A stretch of DNA of 64,000 bases from Clostridium sp. D43t1_170807_H7 (GCF_015555905.1 NZ_JADNLK010000014.1:1-64000); one strand, 5' to 3'; counted from the first letter of the stretch, positions 1-8,501 are shown. Notes: generated by a model not told the origin, from the sequence alone. Translations and numbers: made by a program.

Positions 1-77
1 ACATATTTTAAATTATTCATGTTTGCATGGAAGAATTTTTAGTTGTATTTTGGAACAAAAGTTATGTATAAAATACA

Positions 78-224
78 ATTGATGATTTTGCAAAATATAT
101 TTTAAAAAGAGAATTTAAAGAAGATAATGTAAGTAATTTTATTGATGATATAATTAATGAGATTAATCCTTATAAATGTTATTTAAGTAGTGGGGCATCC
201 AGAGATAAAATACAAATCAAATAA
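78..224 (+). pseudogene. C-terminal remnant of a PurA-like (adenylosuccinate synthetase family) gene
   Basis: About 48 codons remain, closed by TAA and preceded in frame by a stop at about 69-71. The peptide matches the last 50 residues of the intact PurA-like protein ending at 58679: both have a DFAKYI block, then an alternating FI..I.N.I.PY stretch, then YLS.GASR. DNA identity is visible too (the gcaaaatatatttt and gcatccagag runs). The N-terminal nine-tenths of the gene is absent from this window, so it either lies to the left with a break or is lost. It is directly followed by the tail of another unrelated gene (262-356), which suggests repeated rearrangement rather than simple point decay. 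Confidence 0.85.
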
Positions 225-261
225 ATATTAGCATAAAAGTGTATTTAATTTTGCATGAGAA

Positions 262-356
262 AGTTACTTTAAGAGAATGCAAGAGTTAGGACTTTATAGT
301 GGTGATATTGATGAAATTGCTGATAGGATAAAGAAGCTTAATTTAGATAACATGGA
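262..356 (+). pseudogene. C-terminal remnant of FAD-dependent oxidoreductase (tail copy 1)
   Basis: The reading frame YFKRMQELGLY followed by a DEI.DRIKKLNLDN block matches the longer tail at 23211-23537 almost residue for residue. It then runs past the normal end into unrelated sequence and stops at 388-390. This is the first of four copies of this tail in the window (others at 21451, 23211 and 25395). No N-terminal FAD-binding part is present. The family is inferred from the longer copy. Confidence 0.8.
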
Positions 357-362
357 GGTTCA

Positions 363-587
363 GTTTTTATATTTGTATTTATTGGGTTAATACTAATATT
401 GCAATTTTTCAAACCAGAATTTAAAAGGTTTAAATTAGGAACTTGGTATGGAATTTGGATACTTATTTATGGAATCATTTCGAATATTCCTATTTTACCT
501 TTTATGAATATTACAACAATAGTAATACATGTTATATCATTTAGTGTAGGTATTTTAGTAGGAACATTATTTTCTTTTATGATATAA
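363..587 (+). pseudogene. 5-prime-truncated small membrane protein
   Basis: An open frame enters at about 363 and encodes two or three hydrophobic segments (residues rich in I, L, F and V) to a stop at 587. A TTG codon at 399 could start a 62-residue product, but it falls inside the first hydrophobic helix and has no nearby ribosome binding site, while the frame upstream still reads as membrane helix. I therefore read it as a gene whose start was lost where it was joined to the oxidoreductase tail. Function is unknown. Confidence 0.4.
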
Positions 588-627
588 CAGAAAATAATGT
601 TAACAATGTTAGATACAATAATGAAAA

Positions 628-700
628 GAGAACCATATCATAAGTAAGTGAGAAAAGTAGTCTTAGCTAAGAAATATAAATAGCTGAGGCTATTTTTTAT
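628..700 (+). repeat. Duplicated gene-end block with terminator, copy A
   Basis: The block beginning gagaaccatatcataa and running through the hairpin TAGTCTTAGCT / AGCTGAGGCTA plus six T matches 2237-2310 with about one difference in seven bases. The hairpin (658-698) is a rho-independent terminator. Two copies bracket the MerR-methyltransferase region. Confidence 0.8.
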
Positions 701-718
701 TTAAATTTAAAATAACTA

Positions 719-749
719 TTGAATCTAACGTTACGTAATAGTGTATTAT
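719..749 (+). promoter_or_regulatory. MerR-type promoter (19-bp spacer) with operator palindrome
   Basis: TTGAAT at 719-724 and TATTAT at 744-749 are separated by 19 bp, the elongated spacing typical of MerR-activated promoters. The spacer holds the dyad CTAACGTTACGTAATAG. It sits 29 bp before the ATG of the MerR-methyltransferase gene, so autoregulation is likely. Confidence 0.7.
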
Positions 750-777
750 AGTAATATGGAATAGGGGGAAACAGATT

Positions 778-1800
778 ATGAATGTAAATATGGTGGCAAA
801 GTTATTAGGAATAAGTATTAGAACATTACATTATTATGATGAAATTGGATTATTAAAGCCGGATAGTACTACAGAAGCGGGACATAGGCTATATTCTGAT
901 AAAAATGTAAATACATTAAAGGAAATATTGTTATTTAGATAGTTAGGAATGAATTTAAAGGCGATTAAAAAAATTTTAGATAGTCCTGATTATGATTCAA
1001 AACAAGTAATGGAAGCTCAAAAGCAGTTGTTGATAATAAAAAGGAACAGATTAAATCACTTAATAGAAAATATAAATGAATGTGCAGATGGTAATAATAG
1101 TAAGATTGATATTTCTGAGAGTGAGTGGGAATTAATATGGAACGATATTTACCATAAGCAAGGAGAGGTTCAAAAGGGGATTCTTCCCACAGTGATAGGT
1201 ATTACTAAAAAGCTAAAAGAAAATAATGTTAAAAAAGTTTTGGATTTAGGGTGTGGAATGGGTAGACACTCTATATATCTTAAAGAAGCAGGATTTGATG
1301 TTACAGCTGCTGATATTTCAGAAAAAGCAGTAGAAACAACTAAAAAGAAAGCAATAAATTTAGGATATAAAATCGATACAGCTATATGTGATATTAGAGA
1401 ATTACCTTTTAAGGATGAAACTTTTGATGCTATAGTTTGTGTATGGACTTCGGGGCATGGAACGTCAGAAGATATGAAAAAGCATGCTTTAGAAATGCTT
1501 AGAGTAGTAAAACAAAATGGAATTATTTTTGTAGACTATCCATCTATAGAAGATAATATGTATGGTATTGGAAGAGAAATAGAACCTAATACTTTCTTAG
1601 ACAATATGCCAGGTGAAGAAAAAATACCACATCATTATTCAGATAAACAAGAGATAGATAAAATTTATGAAGGATATAGAAAAGAAATTAATTCATATAC
1701 GTATTCATTTTATGATAGATGGAACAATGAGCATCATATAAAAGCTTACGTTTGTACTATAGAAAAAAGGGGAGTGAGCGAAGATGATTTATTATGCTAG
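778..1800 (+). pseudogene. MerR regulator fused to SAM-dependent methyltransferase, interrupted by in-frame TAG
   Basis: ATG at 778 has a GGGGG ribosome site. Residues 1-54 form a MerR winged-helix domain (AKLLGISIRTLHYYDEIGL, then GHRLYSD). Codon 55 is TAG (940-942) at the place where family members read LFRELG or LFRKLG; reading continues in the same frame from ATG 949 with the rest of the MerR domain (KAIKKIL), a linker, and a class I methyltransferase domain with motif I VLDLGCGMGRHSIYL, followed by ADIS and an LPF.D.TFDA block. A single base change (GAG or AAG to TAG) explains the stop. The 949 start could give a methyltransferase without most of the DNA-binding domain. It overlaps the next gene by 17 bp. 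The substrate is unknown. Confidence 0.8.
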
Positions 1801-2199
1801 TAGTGACTGGTTACCAACGGATAACAATCCCTTTAGTTATAATGGTTAAAGCATTATTTAGAACCAAAAGATTATTCAGAGTATATCATGCTTGATACAC
1901 TAAATGGATGTGGTGAACTAGTTGTAAATTCACGACAACTAGGATATGTATGTACTAATGGTGATATGGTGTATACGCCTGGAGCTAGATTATACTTTGA
2001 TGCTTATAAAATGATAGAAGATGGTTTAGTAGAAAGAGATGGGCTACATATCTTAAAGGTAAAAAAACAGGTTCCATTAGAAAAATATCTTGTAATGGTA
2101 GTTACAGAAAATATGGCATTAGATAAAAAGAACTGGACGCCTACAAGTTATACAGAATGGGCCAATAATTACTTTTTAAAATATGTAGAGAATATATAA
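1784..2199 (+). pseudogene. Frameshifted hypothetical protein, coupled to the methyltransferase
   Basis: ATG 1784 follows a GGGGAG site inside the end of the methyltransferase gene, so the two were translationally coupled. The first frame (MIYYASSDWLPTDNNPF) stops at 1846-1848. Restoring one T there continues without interruption into the frame ending at 2199, giving about 138 residues with a NSRQLGYVCTNGDMVYTPG block. I do not recognise the family. Its position between a methyltransferase and a nucleoside phosphorylase suggests, but does not show, a role on a small-molecule substrate. Confidence 0.6.
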
Positions 2200-2236
2200 A
2201 AAGTAAAATGTGAAAATCTCATTTGAAGATGTTACG

Positions 2237-2310
2237 GAGAACCGTATCATAAATAAATGCAAAAAGTAGTCTTAGTTAAGAAATATCAATGGCTAAGGCT
2301 ATTTTTCACT
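2237..2310 (+). repeat. Duplicated gene-end block with terminator, copy B
   Basis: Second copy of the block at 628-700, again containing the hairpin TAGTCTTAG / CTAAGGCTA followed by T residues (terminator at 2267-2306). Confidence 0.8.
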
Positions 2311-2421
2311 TGAAAATAGTATATTATAAGTAATATAAAATTTACAAAATATGTTATGATATATATAGGCAATAAGCTAAAGTAAAAGATAAAAGATAGG
2401 AATTTCGTAGGGGGACTATAA

Positions 2422-3168
2422 ATGAATAGAAATTATGTAATGACAGAACCAAAAGATTTAGTAAGGATTGAAATGAAAAATGCTGGATTTGACCTTGATA
2501 AAATAAGAATTCCAAGAAGAGTGTTTTTATTAGCTGATAGTATCTATGATGAAATGCTTGAAAGAAATTGTGGAACATATAAATATCCTTTAGGTGGTAA
2601 ATTATATGTGTTTAATAACAATGAAGATATAGGATTTGTTAAAGGAGAAAGGTGTTCTCCGGGTATAGCAACTCAGGCGGAGGATTTAATTGCAGGTGGT
2701 GTTAAAGAACTTATACATATTGGTTTAGCAGGGGCATTACAGTCTGATATTAATGTAGGAGAAGTAATATTAACAGAAGGTGCATTTAATGATACTGCTG
2801 TTGCAAGGCTTTATGGATTTGACTATGAATTTATAGATATTTCTAAAGACTTAACAGATGAATTAAGTGAGTTGTTAATAGATAATTGTATCAGTGCTAA
2901 GAGAGGTAAACATTGGACCACTGATGCGGGATATAGAGAAACATGGGGGCAGGTTTCAGATTATAGAGATAAAGGTGCTTTATGTGTTGAAATGGAAGGT
3001 GTTGGACTATTTACAATAGCTAAATATAGAAATTGTTTTGCTTCTGCTATTTATGTAGTTACAGATACACTTAATGAAAATGGATGGAGCTTGGGGTGGG
3101 AAGGAAATCAAATTGGAAAATCAGTAGAAAAAGTAATTGATATGATTATCAATTATGTAGTAATATAA
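2422..3168 (+). CDS. Nucleoside phosphorylase family protein (PNP/UDP phosphorylase fold)
   Basis: 248 residues; ATG 2422 follows an AGGGGG site. The PNP_UDP_1 fold is shown by HIGLAGALQSDINVGEV near residues 92-108 (phosphate/ribose pocket region), followed by a long middle section and CVEMEGVGLFTIAKY near residue 190, where the Glu pair normally holds the ribose hydroxyls. Such enzymes reversibly split a nucleoside to base plus ribose-1-phosphate in the cytosol. The base specificity cannot be read from sequence. It is probably monocistronic: a terminator follows at 3251. A second, divergent member of the same family is at 61693-62463. Confidence 0.88.
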   Translation: MNRNYVMTEPKDLVRIEMKNAGFDLDKIRIPRRVFLLADSIYDEMLERNCGTYKYPLGGKLYVFNNNEDIGFVKGERCSPGIATQAEDLIAGGVKELIHIGLAGALQSDINVGEVILTEGAFNDTAVARLYGFDYEFIDISKDLTDELSELLIDNCISAKRGKHWTTDAGYRETWGQVSDYRDKGALCVEMEGVGLFTIAKYRNCFASAIYVVTDTLNENGWSLGWEGNQIGKSVEKVIDMIINYVVI

Positions 3169-3250
3169 ATTTAATTTTGTAGGAATGATTATTATTATAG
3201 AATATATAAGATTAATAATTTAATGATGCAAATATAGTAATAGATACCAA

Positions 3251-3283
3251 AAGGGCATTGGATTTGAATTCCAATGCTTTTTG
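3251..3283 (+). terminator. Bidirectional terminator
   Basis: GCATTGG / CCAATGC stem with A-run before and T-run after, between the phosphorylase and the convergent reading frame on the minus strand. Confidence 0.75.
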
Positions 3284-3284
3284 A

Positions 3285-3584
3285 TTATTTAAGATCCCAT
3301 TTTGTAACTTCTCTTTGTACAACTTGGGTACTGTATTTACTTAGCTTTTCACCATCTATTGGAGGGGTAAGACCATTTACTATTGATAGTTTTCTCATAT
3401 CTAAAATATCTGTATTATTCTTTTTAGTTTTTTGCTTTTCTACTTTAGTTTTTTCTATTGTAGATGGAGGTATATGTGCAAAATTTACTGCCTCATTTGT
3501 AAATGAAAAACCTTGAACTAAGTTACCTTTTATTTTATTAGGTGCTTCAAAACCTATTTCTTCACATTCTCCTTCATAACACAT
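3285..3584 (-). CDS. Hypothetical protein, 99 aa
   Basis: An open frame on the minus strand with a balanced, hydrophilic composition (EIGFEAPNKIKGNLVQGF near the start, Lys-rich middle, VQREVTKWDLK end). It has no membrane segment or known motif. No convincing ribosome site precedes the ATG at 3584, and the opposite-strand frame is less protein-like. It may be the surviving end of a longer gene. The shared terminator at 3251 supports convergent transcription here. Confidence 0.4.
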   Translation of the reverse strand: MCYEGECEEIGFEAPNKIKGNLVQGFSFTNEAVNFAHIPPSTIEKTKVEKQKTKKNNTDILDMRKLSIVNGLTPPIDGEKLSKYSTQVVQREVTKWDLK

Positions 3585-3716
3585 ATCACTAAGATCTTAA
3601 ATAATGTTTAATATTTACCATTATTTGTGTATAATTAAATAAGAAAGTAGTGTGTAATCATATTAGATTACCAACGGAGAATATGACGATAAATACAAAT
3701 TTGGAGGATACCTTGT

Positions 3717-4418
3717 ATGCACGGAGTGATTATAGGTGTTTCAGGAGGAGATTTAGCTTCAACAGCTTCTTTAAATGAATATGCTATTAAGCGGACTGGT
3801 AAAGAGCATCCGCATGTATTATTTATTCCAACGGCAAGTAATGATTCGGAAGGATATATAGAGAATATACAAAAATATTATCAAGGATTAGAATGTACTG
3901 TGTCTACATTGTGTGTAGTGACAGAAAAATATGAAAAAAAAGAAATAGAAAATATAATTAATGATGCAGATTTAATTTATATTGGCGGTGGTGATACAGA
4001 ACAAATGATGAAAATATGGAAAGAATATAGTATTGATAAATTGGTTCAAAAAGCATATATGGATGGAAAGGTATTAACTGGAATTAGTGCAGGAGCTATA
4101 TTATGGTTTAGCTATGGTTTTTCTGATAGCGATTATTTTAAAAATCCTGAAAATTGGGATTACAAATTTGTAAAATGCTTAGGTCTATTTCCATATGCTA
4201 TATGTCCACATTATAATGAAGAAGGAAGAAATCGTTTTGATGATAGAATTAAGTGTTTGGGTATAGATGGAATTGCATTAGAAAATGATACAGCTATTAT
4301 AATTGAAAATAATCATATGTATGTAAAAAAAGCAAGGGAAGATGCAAGAGCATATTTATTTAAGAATAACGGAGGAGGGTATCACAAAATACAATTAACT
4401 AATGAAATTTTCATATAA
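3717..4418 (+). CDS. Peptidase E-like serine peptidase (S51 family)
   Basis: 233 residues; ATG 3717 has GGAGG about 11 bases upstream. The S51 signature GISAGAILW is at about residues 121-129, with the Ser as presumed nucleophile. IYIGGGDTEQ at about 88-97 forms the typical glycine-rich strand turn, and the later CPHYNEEGR segment carries the expected His. S51 enzymes (PepE, cyanophycinase relatives) are cytoplasmic exopeptidase-type enzymes with a class I glutamine amidotransferase-like fold; PepE cleaves Asp-X dipeptides. Specificity here is inferred from the family only. No operon partner: a terminator follows at 4505. Confidence 0.85.
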   Translation: MHGVIIGVSGGDLASTASLNEYAIKRTGKEHPHVLFIPTASNDSEGYIENIQKYYQGLECTVSTLCVVTEKYEKKEIENIINDADLIYIGGGDTEQMMKIWKEYSIDKLVQKAYMDGKVLTGISAGAILWFSYGFSDSDYFKNPENWDYKFVKCLGLFPYAICPHYNEEGRNRFDDRIKCLGIDGIALENDTAIIIENNHMYVKKAREDARAYLFKNNGGGYHKIQLTNEIFI

Positions 4419-4504
4419 TATCTATATATCAATCTAAAGCACCAGTAAATTACAAGTTTTGAAGATGACTATATTCGTAATATTAATATATTAGCTAACT
4501 ATAA

Positions 4505-4537
4505 AAATGACTGAAGTATACAACAGTCATTTTTATT
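4505..4537 (+). terminator. Rho-independent terminator
   Basis: ATGACTG / CAGTCAT stem with a T-run, about 90 bases after the peptidase gene. Confidence 0.65.
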
Positions 4538-4573
4538 ATTTTTAGCTTAATAATTACAGATTATATATTAATA

Positions 4574-4604
4574 TTGACTTTGCCCTTAGGGTAAGATTTA
4601 AGAT
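4574..4604 (+). promoter_or_regulatory. MerR-type promoter with operator palindrome
   Basis: TTGACT (4574-4579), 19-bp spacer, TAAGAT (4599-4604). The spacer contains the dyad TTGCCCT T AGGGTAA. It lies 30 bp upstream of the MerR/GyrI regulator, consistent with autoactivation of the regulator and the hydrolase behind it. Confidence 0.8.
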
Positions 4605-4634
4605 AAACATATAAATATTATAAGGAGGACAATA

Positions 4635-5468
4635 ATGCTATCTATCGGTGAATTTTCAAAGATATGTCAAGTATCTACAAAAACACTTCGTTACTATGCT
4701 GAAATCGGATTAATTCTGCCTAATGAAATCAATTATGAAAATGGGTATAGATATTATTCTATTGAACAACTAGAAACTATGTTATTTATAAAGCGTTTGA
4801 AATCATATAATTTCTCTTTAGAGCAAATAAAAGTAATATTACAATCAGAAGAATTTAAGGATGAAAAGCTTTATTTATCACTTATAGAAAAGAGAAAAGA
4901 AATTGATAAACAAGTAAATGAGTTAAATATAATTTTAGAAGAATTAAATAATGACATATTAAATTTAAAACAAGGAAAATCGATTATGTCATATATGGAA
5001 AACTTTGATGTTAAACTTGTAGAGATACCCAATATGAATATTTTATATATTAGAAAAATGGTTCAACAATATGAATTTCCGCTAGAATACGCCAATTGCT
5101 TTGGTGAATTACTAAAACATATTGAAGATAATAAATTAACTATGACATCTCCACCAATGGTACTTTTTCATAGTGATGAATATAGTCCATTTGGGTTAGA
5201 TACTGAGTTCGCTATTCCTATAAAAGAGTGTGTTAAAGGTACAAGAGATTTTAATCCAGGATTATGCTTAAAAACAGTTTTAAAAGGTTCTTATTCTGAT
5301 TTGTCTTCTGTATATGCGAAACAACTTGAATATGCTGAAAAAGAAGGTTATATAGCTAAAGATGCTCTTTTTGAAGTATATGTAAATGATCCTACTCAAG
5401 TTGAAAGTGAAAATAACCTTATAACAGAAATTTATTATCCAGTTAAAAAAATAGGAACAAATTCTTAG
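4635..5468 (+). CDS. MerR-family regulator with GyrI-like effector domain
   Basis: 277 residues; ATG 4635 follows AAGGAGG. Residues 1-70 form the MerR winged helix (IGEFSKICQVSTKTLRYYAE, then YRYYS). A coiled-coil dimerisation helix follows (about 75-115), and then a GyrI-like ligand-binding domain (about 125-275) that opens with VKLVEIP and includes a PPMVLFH segment. This is the BmrR architecture: ligand binding by the C-domain makes the protein untwist a 19-bp-spaced promoter, and such a promoter lies 30 bp upstream. The serine hydrolase starts 57 bp downstream without a terminator between, so it is probably the regulated gene. Ligand unknown. Confidence 0.88.
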   Translation: MLSIGEFSKICQVSTKTLRYYAEIGLILPNEINYENGYRYYSIEQLETMLFIKRLKSYNFSLEQIKVILQSEEFKDEKLYLSLIEKRKEIDKQVNELNIILEELNNDILNLKQGKSIMSYMENFDVKLVEIPNMNILYIRKMVQQYEFPLEYANCFGELLKHIEDNKLTMTSPPMVLFHSDEYSPFGLDTEFAIPIKECVKGTRDFNPGLCLKTVLKGSYSDLSSVYAKQLEYAEKEGYIAKDALFEVYVNDPTQVESENNLITEIYYPVKKIGTNS

Positions 5469-5524
5469 ATTAAAAAATAATGTTATTAATTAAAAATTTA
5501 TTAAGAGTTAAAGGAAATATTGAT

Positions 5525-6502
5525 ATGAAACAAGATAAAGTGAGAAAGTTGGAAGATAAGATAAATAAAGATTATAATAATATTGCAGGTATTGTTGTAT
5601 TAAAAGATGGAGAAATACAATATGAGAATTACTTTAATGGATGTAGTAGAGAAAGTACAATTCATATTTATTCAGTAACTAAAAGTATTGTTTCAATATT
5701 AATTGGAATTGCAATAGATAAGGGATATATCAAAAGTGTAGACCAAAAAGTATTAGATTTTTTCCCAAATTACATAGTTAAAAAAAGAGAAAAATCAATA
5801 CAGAATATTACACTTAAAAATTTGATTAATATGACAGCTCCCTATAAATATATAATTCCTCCATACATAAAATATTTTACTAGTAATGATATGGTAAATT
5901 TCAGCCTTAATTACTTAGGGGGATTAGGTAAGATAGGAAAATTCAAATATACTCCACTTATAGGACCAGATATTTTATCAGGTATTCTTGCTAATGTAAC
6001 TGGACAATCAGTCCTTGATTTTGCAAGGGAAAATTTATTTACACCACTGGGAATTAATATTTATGGAAATATTAGATTTAATAGTAAAGAGGAGCAATTA
6101 GCTTTTAATAATGCTACTAATATTAGTGGATGGGTAGTTGATAGCTGTGGAATAAATACAGCAGGATGGGGACTTACTCTATCTTCTATGGATATGGCAA
6201 AAATAGGCAAATTGTATTTAGATGGTGGTATATATAATGGAAAACAAATTGTATCTAGAAAATGGATAGAGGAGAGTACAACAGAACATAGCCGTTGGAA
6301 AAAGCTTAATCTTCCATATGGATATTTATGGTGGATTAACAATGGTATAGAAGATGGATTTGCGGCTATGGGTGATGGAGGAAATGTTATTTATGTAAAT
6401 AAAGATAGAAATATTGTAGTTGCTATCACATCACTATTTAAACGTAATGTAACTGATAGAATAGACTTTATTAAAAATTATATCGAGCCAATATTTGAGT
6501 AG
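5525..6502 (+). CDS. Beta-lactamase-fold serine hydrolase
   Basis: 325 residues from ATG 5525, chosen because AAAGGA precedes it; an in-frame ATG at 5480 has no ribosome site. The class C beta-lactamase/penicillin-binding fold is shown by the SVTK tetrad (S-x-x-K nucleophile) near residue 50, a tyrosine motif in KYTPLIGPDILSG, and a late GYLWWIN / MGDGGN region typical of this family. No signal peptide is seen, so it is probably cytosolic and an esterase or amidase rather than a true lactamase. It is cotranscribed with the MerR/GyrI regulator, suggesting induction by a drug-like ligand. Confidence 0.85.
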   Translation: MKQDKVRKLEDKINKDYNNIAGIVVLKDGEIQYENYFNGCSRESTIHIYSVTKSIVSILIGIAIDKGYIKSVDQKVLDFFPNYIVKKREKSIQNITLKNLINMTAPYKYIIPPYIKYFTSNDMVNFSLNYLGGLGKIGKFKYTPLIGPDILSGILANVTGQSVLDFARENLFTPLGINIYGNIRFNSKEEQLAFNNATNISGWVVDSCGINTAGWGLTLSSMDMAKIGKLYLDGGIYNGKQIVSRKWIEESTTEHSRWKKLNLPYGYLWWINNGIEDGFAAMGDGGNVIYVNKDRNIVVAITSLFKRNVTDRIDFIKNYIEPIFE

Positions 6503-6536
6503 TAAAGTAAATTTAATGAGATGTTTATTGAAAAAC

Positions 6537-6587
6537 TTAAGCACATCAACACTACTCTAAAGGAAAGAGTAGTGTTGATGTGCTTAA
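6537..6587 (+). repeat. Perfect 22-bp inverted repeat
   Basis: Arms 6537-6558 and 6566-6587 are exact reverse complements around a 7-base loop. The right arm is coding sequence of the uvrA-like remnant, so the left arm is an inverted copy of it. No T-run follows, so this is not an obvious terminator for plus-strand transcripts. Confidence 0.9.
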
Positions 6588-6648
6588 TATGAGTGTGGAG
6601 GATGCTTGCCAGTTCTTTAATGATAATAAGAAAATAATTATACAATAA
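6559..6648 (+). pseudogene. Remnant of a UvrA-like excinuclease subunit
   Basis: Thirty codons ending in TAA: KGKSSVDVLNMSVEDACQFF and a short tail. UvrA proteins carry K.K.I..VL.M.V.EA..FF in the second ATPase half, so this is a small internal piece of a UvrA or UvrA-like drug-resistance protein. Everything before and after it is missing. The first 22 bp are mirrored in the inverted repeat. Confidence 0.7.
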
Positions 6649-7093
6649 AATTAATAATTCCATATAGCGCATGGCATATCATAAACATAATTGATAATAT
6701 AAAAGCAAATATATTTTTTCTTGCTATAGAAAGCAGCATAAATGCTACGCAAGGAGCAATACATAAATCTATAATTACCAATGCATTTACAATACCTATA
6801 TAGTATAAAATCCATCCAGCAAAATATATAATTATGGAAACAATAATCAATTTAAACCATATTTTTTTCATTGGCTTTTGGCAATGTTTATTTTTAATTA
6901 TACATAAAGCTATAACCATAATTACTTGAAAAATTGAAGCAAGCAGATCTATTACTGGAGTTATAGATTCATTCCTCAATATATCATTTGAAGTTGGAAC
7001 TGCAAACCATATAAAATTTGGGATCATAATTATCAAGAATAAAAGTAATCCCAAAATATCAAAGCCAATTTTATATTTTCTTATTTCAAACAT
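6638..7093 (-). CDS. Integral membrane protein, 151 aa
   Basis: ATG at 7093 is preceded on the minus strand by AGGTGAG. Four or five hydrophobic helices: about residues 12-35 (LLLFLIIMIPNFIWF), 50-68, 82-103, 105-125 and 128-150, with short basic loops (KNKHCQKPMKK). No catalytic or transport motif is recognised. It stands alone between a regulator/hydrolase operon and an ABC exporter operon read in the opposite direction. The last 11 bp overlap the uvrA remnant on the other strand, showing that its downstream flank was rearranged. Confidence 0.75.
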   Translation of the reverse strand: MFEIRKYKIGFDILGLLLFLIIMIPNFIWFAVPTSNDILRNESITPVIDLLASIFQVIMVIALCIIKNKHCQKPMKKIWFKLIIVSIIIYFAGWILYYIGIVNALVIIDLCIAPCVAFMLLSIARKNIFAFILSIMFMICHALYGIINFIV

Positions 7094-7323
7094 TATTTTA
7101 TCTCACCTACAAATTCCTAGTTGTATATATAATAGCAAAAATAGCGTTACTTAGCATTATAATACTATTGTAAATTAAAACAGAGTTTAAATAAAAGTTA
7201 TAGTTTAACGTTGATTTATGAATAATATTAATAATGTATACAAATATATAGATTAATGTTAATTTCAGTTGATAGAAAATATGGATTAAATTAAATAAAA
7301 TAAGTATGAGGAGTATGAAAAAT

Positions 7324-7749
7324 ATGATTAGTAGAAATTTAAAAACTTTAAGAAAAAAGTATCAGTATACCCAAGATGATATAGCAGAGAAGCTTAATGT
7401 TTCTAGGCAATCAATAGCAAAGTGGGAAAGTGGAGAATCTACTCCAGATATATATAACTGCATTAAGCTCGCAGAATTATTTAATGTTAAATTAGATGAT
7501 TTAGTTAATCATTCTGAAGAGGAATCAGGACTTGTAATACCACCTAAAGGTAAGTATTTCTTTGGTTCAGTTTTAGTTGGAGAAAGAGGTCAAATTGTAA
7601 TTCCAAAAGAAGCAAGAGAGAAATTTAAGATAAAGTCAGGAGATAAACTATTGGTACTAGGAGATGAAGATAGAGGAATTGGTATTGTTCATGAGCGTGA
7701 TATACTAAACTTTGTTGGAATGATTGGAATAGCAATGAAGGATGATTAA
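7324..7749 (+). CDS. XRE helix-turn-helix / AbrB-domain regulator
   Basis: 141 residues from ATG 7324, chosen over ATGs at 7306 and 7315 because GAGGAG lies 10 bases before it. Residues 1-60 are an XRE helix-turn-helix (YTQDDIAEKLNVSRQSIAKW); residues about 75-125 are a SpoVT/AbrB swapped-hairpin domain (VGERGQIVIPKEAREKF). This two-domain regulator commonly precedes an ABC exporter in clostridia, as here, where the ATPase gene begins 23 bp later. It probably controls the exporter operon through its own promoter. Confidence 0.88.
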   Translation: MISRNLKTLRKKYQYTQDDIAEKLNVSRQSIAKWESGESTPDIYNCIKLAELFNVKLDDLVNHSEEESGLVIPPKGKYFFGSVLVGERGQIVIPKEAREKFKIKSGDKLLVLGDEDRGIGIVHERDILNFVGMIGIAMKDD

Positions 7750-7772
7750 AATAAGATATGGGGGAAGGTACT

Positions 7773-8501
7773 ATGGAAGCTATAAAGACTGTTAATTTAA
7801 CAAAGCAATATAAAAATTTTATAGCTGTTGATAAATTGAACTTACAAATTGAGCAAGGAGAATTATTTTCTTTACTTGGTATTAATGGTGCAGGAAAAAC
7901 TACAACAATAAAAATGCTTTCTTGCCTTACAAAACCTACAACTGGAGATGCTTTTGTTGGTGGTAATAGTATTATACATAATGAAACAAGTGTTAAAAAT
8001 ATTATTGGTGTTTCACCACAAGAAACAGCAGTTGCTCCAAATTTATCAGTGAAAGAAAATTTAGAGCTTATATGTGGGATTTACAGTTTTTCAAAAGAAA
8101 AAAGTAAAGCAAAAATAAAGGAGCTTTCAGAGCAATTCAATTTACAAAGTATTCTAGATAAGAAAGCAGGAAAACTTTCTGGTGGGTGGCAACGTAGAGT
8201 AAGTATTGCAATGGCTCTTATAAGTGAACCAAAAATATTATTTCTTGATGAGCCTACTTTAGGACTTGATGTTATTGCACGAAGTGAGCTTTGGGATATT
8301 GTTAGTTCTTTGAAAGGTAAAGTTACTATTATACTTACAACACATTATATGGAAGAGGCAGAGGCACTTTCTGATAGAATTGGAATTATGAAAAATGGGA
8401 AGTTATTAGCACTAGGAACTGCTAGTGAGTTAATTGAAAAGACAGGTACAGATAGATTTGAAAATGCCTTTATTTCAATAGTAAAGGAGGCTAAAATATG
8501 A
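7773..8501 (+). CDS. ABC transporter ATP-binding protein (drug/peptide exporter type)
   Basis: 242 residues; ATG 7773 is preferred to 7758 because GGGGAAGG lies just upstream. Walker A GINGAGKTTTIKM near residue 37, Q-loop SPQETAV, signature LSGGWQRRVSIA (LSGG-W rather than LSGG-Q), Walker B ILFLDEPTLGLD, and H-loop THYMEEAEALSDR. This is a DrrA/NatA-type cytoplasmic ATPase that powers the ABC-2 permease whose start overlaps its stop. The substrate is unknown; it is regulated by the upstream XRE-AbrB protein by inference. Confidence 0.92.
   Translation: MEAIKTVNLTKQYKNFIAVDKLNLQIEQGELFSLLGINGAGKTTTIKMLSCLTKPTTGDAFVGGNSIIHNETSVKNIIGVSPQETAVAPNLSVKENLELICGIYSFSKEKSKAKIKELSEQFNLQSILDKKAGKLSGGWQRRVSIAMALISEPKILFLDEPTLGLDVIARSELWDIVSSLKGKVTIILTTHYMEEAEALSDRIGIMKNGKLLALGTASELIEKTGTDRFENAFISIVKEAKI

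Noticed and set aside
3274-3516. Plus-strand open frame of 80 codons
   Set aside because: No ribosome site, starts inside the terminator; the minus-strand frame is more protein-like.
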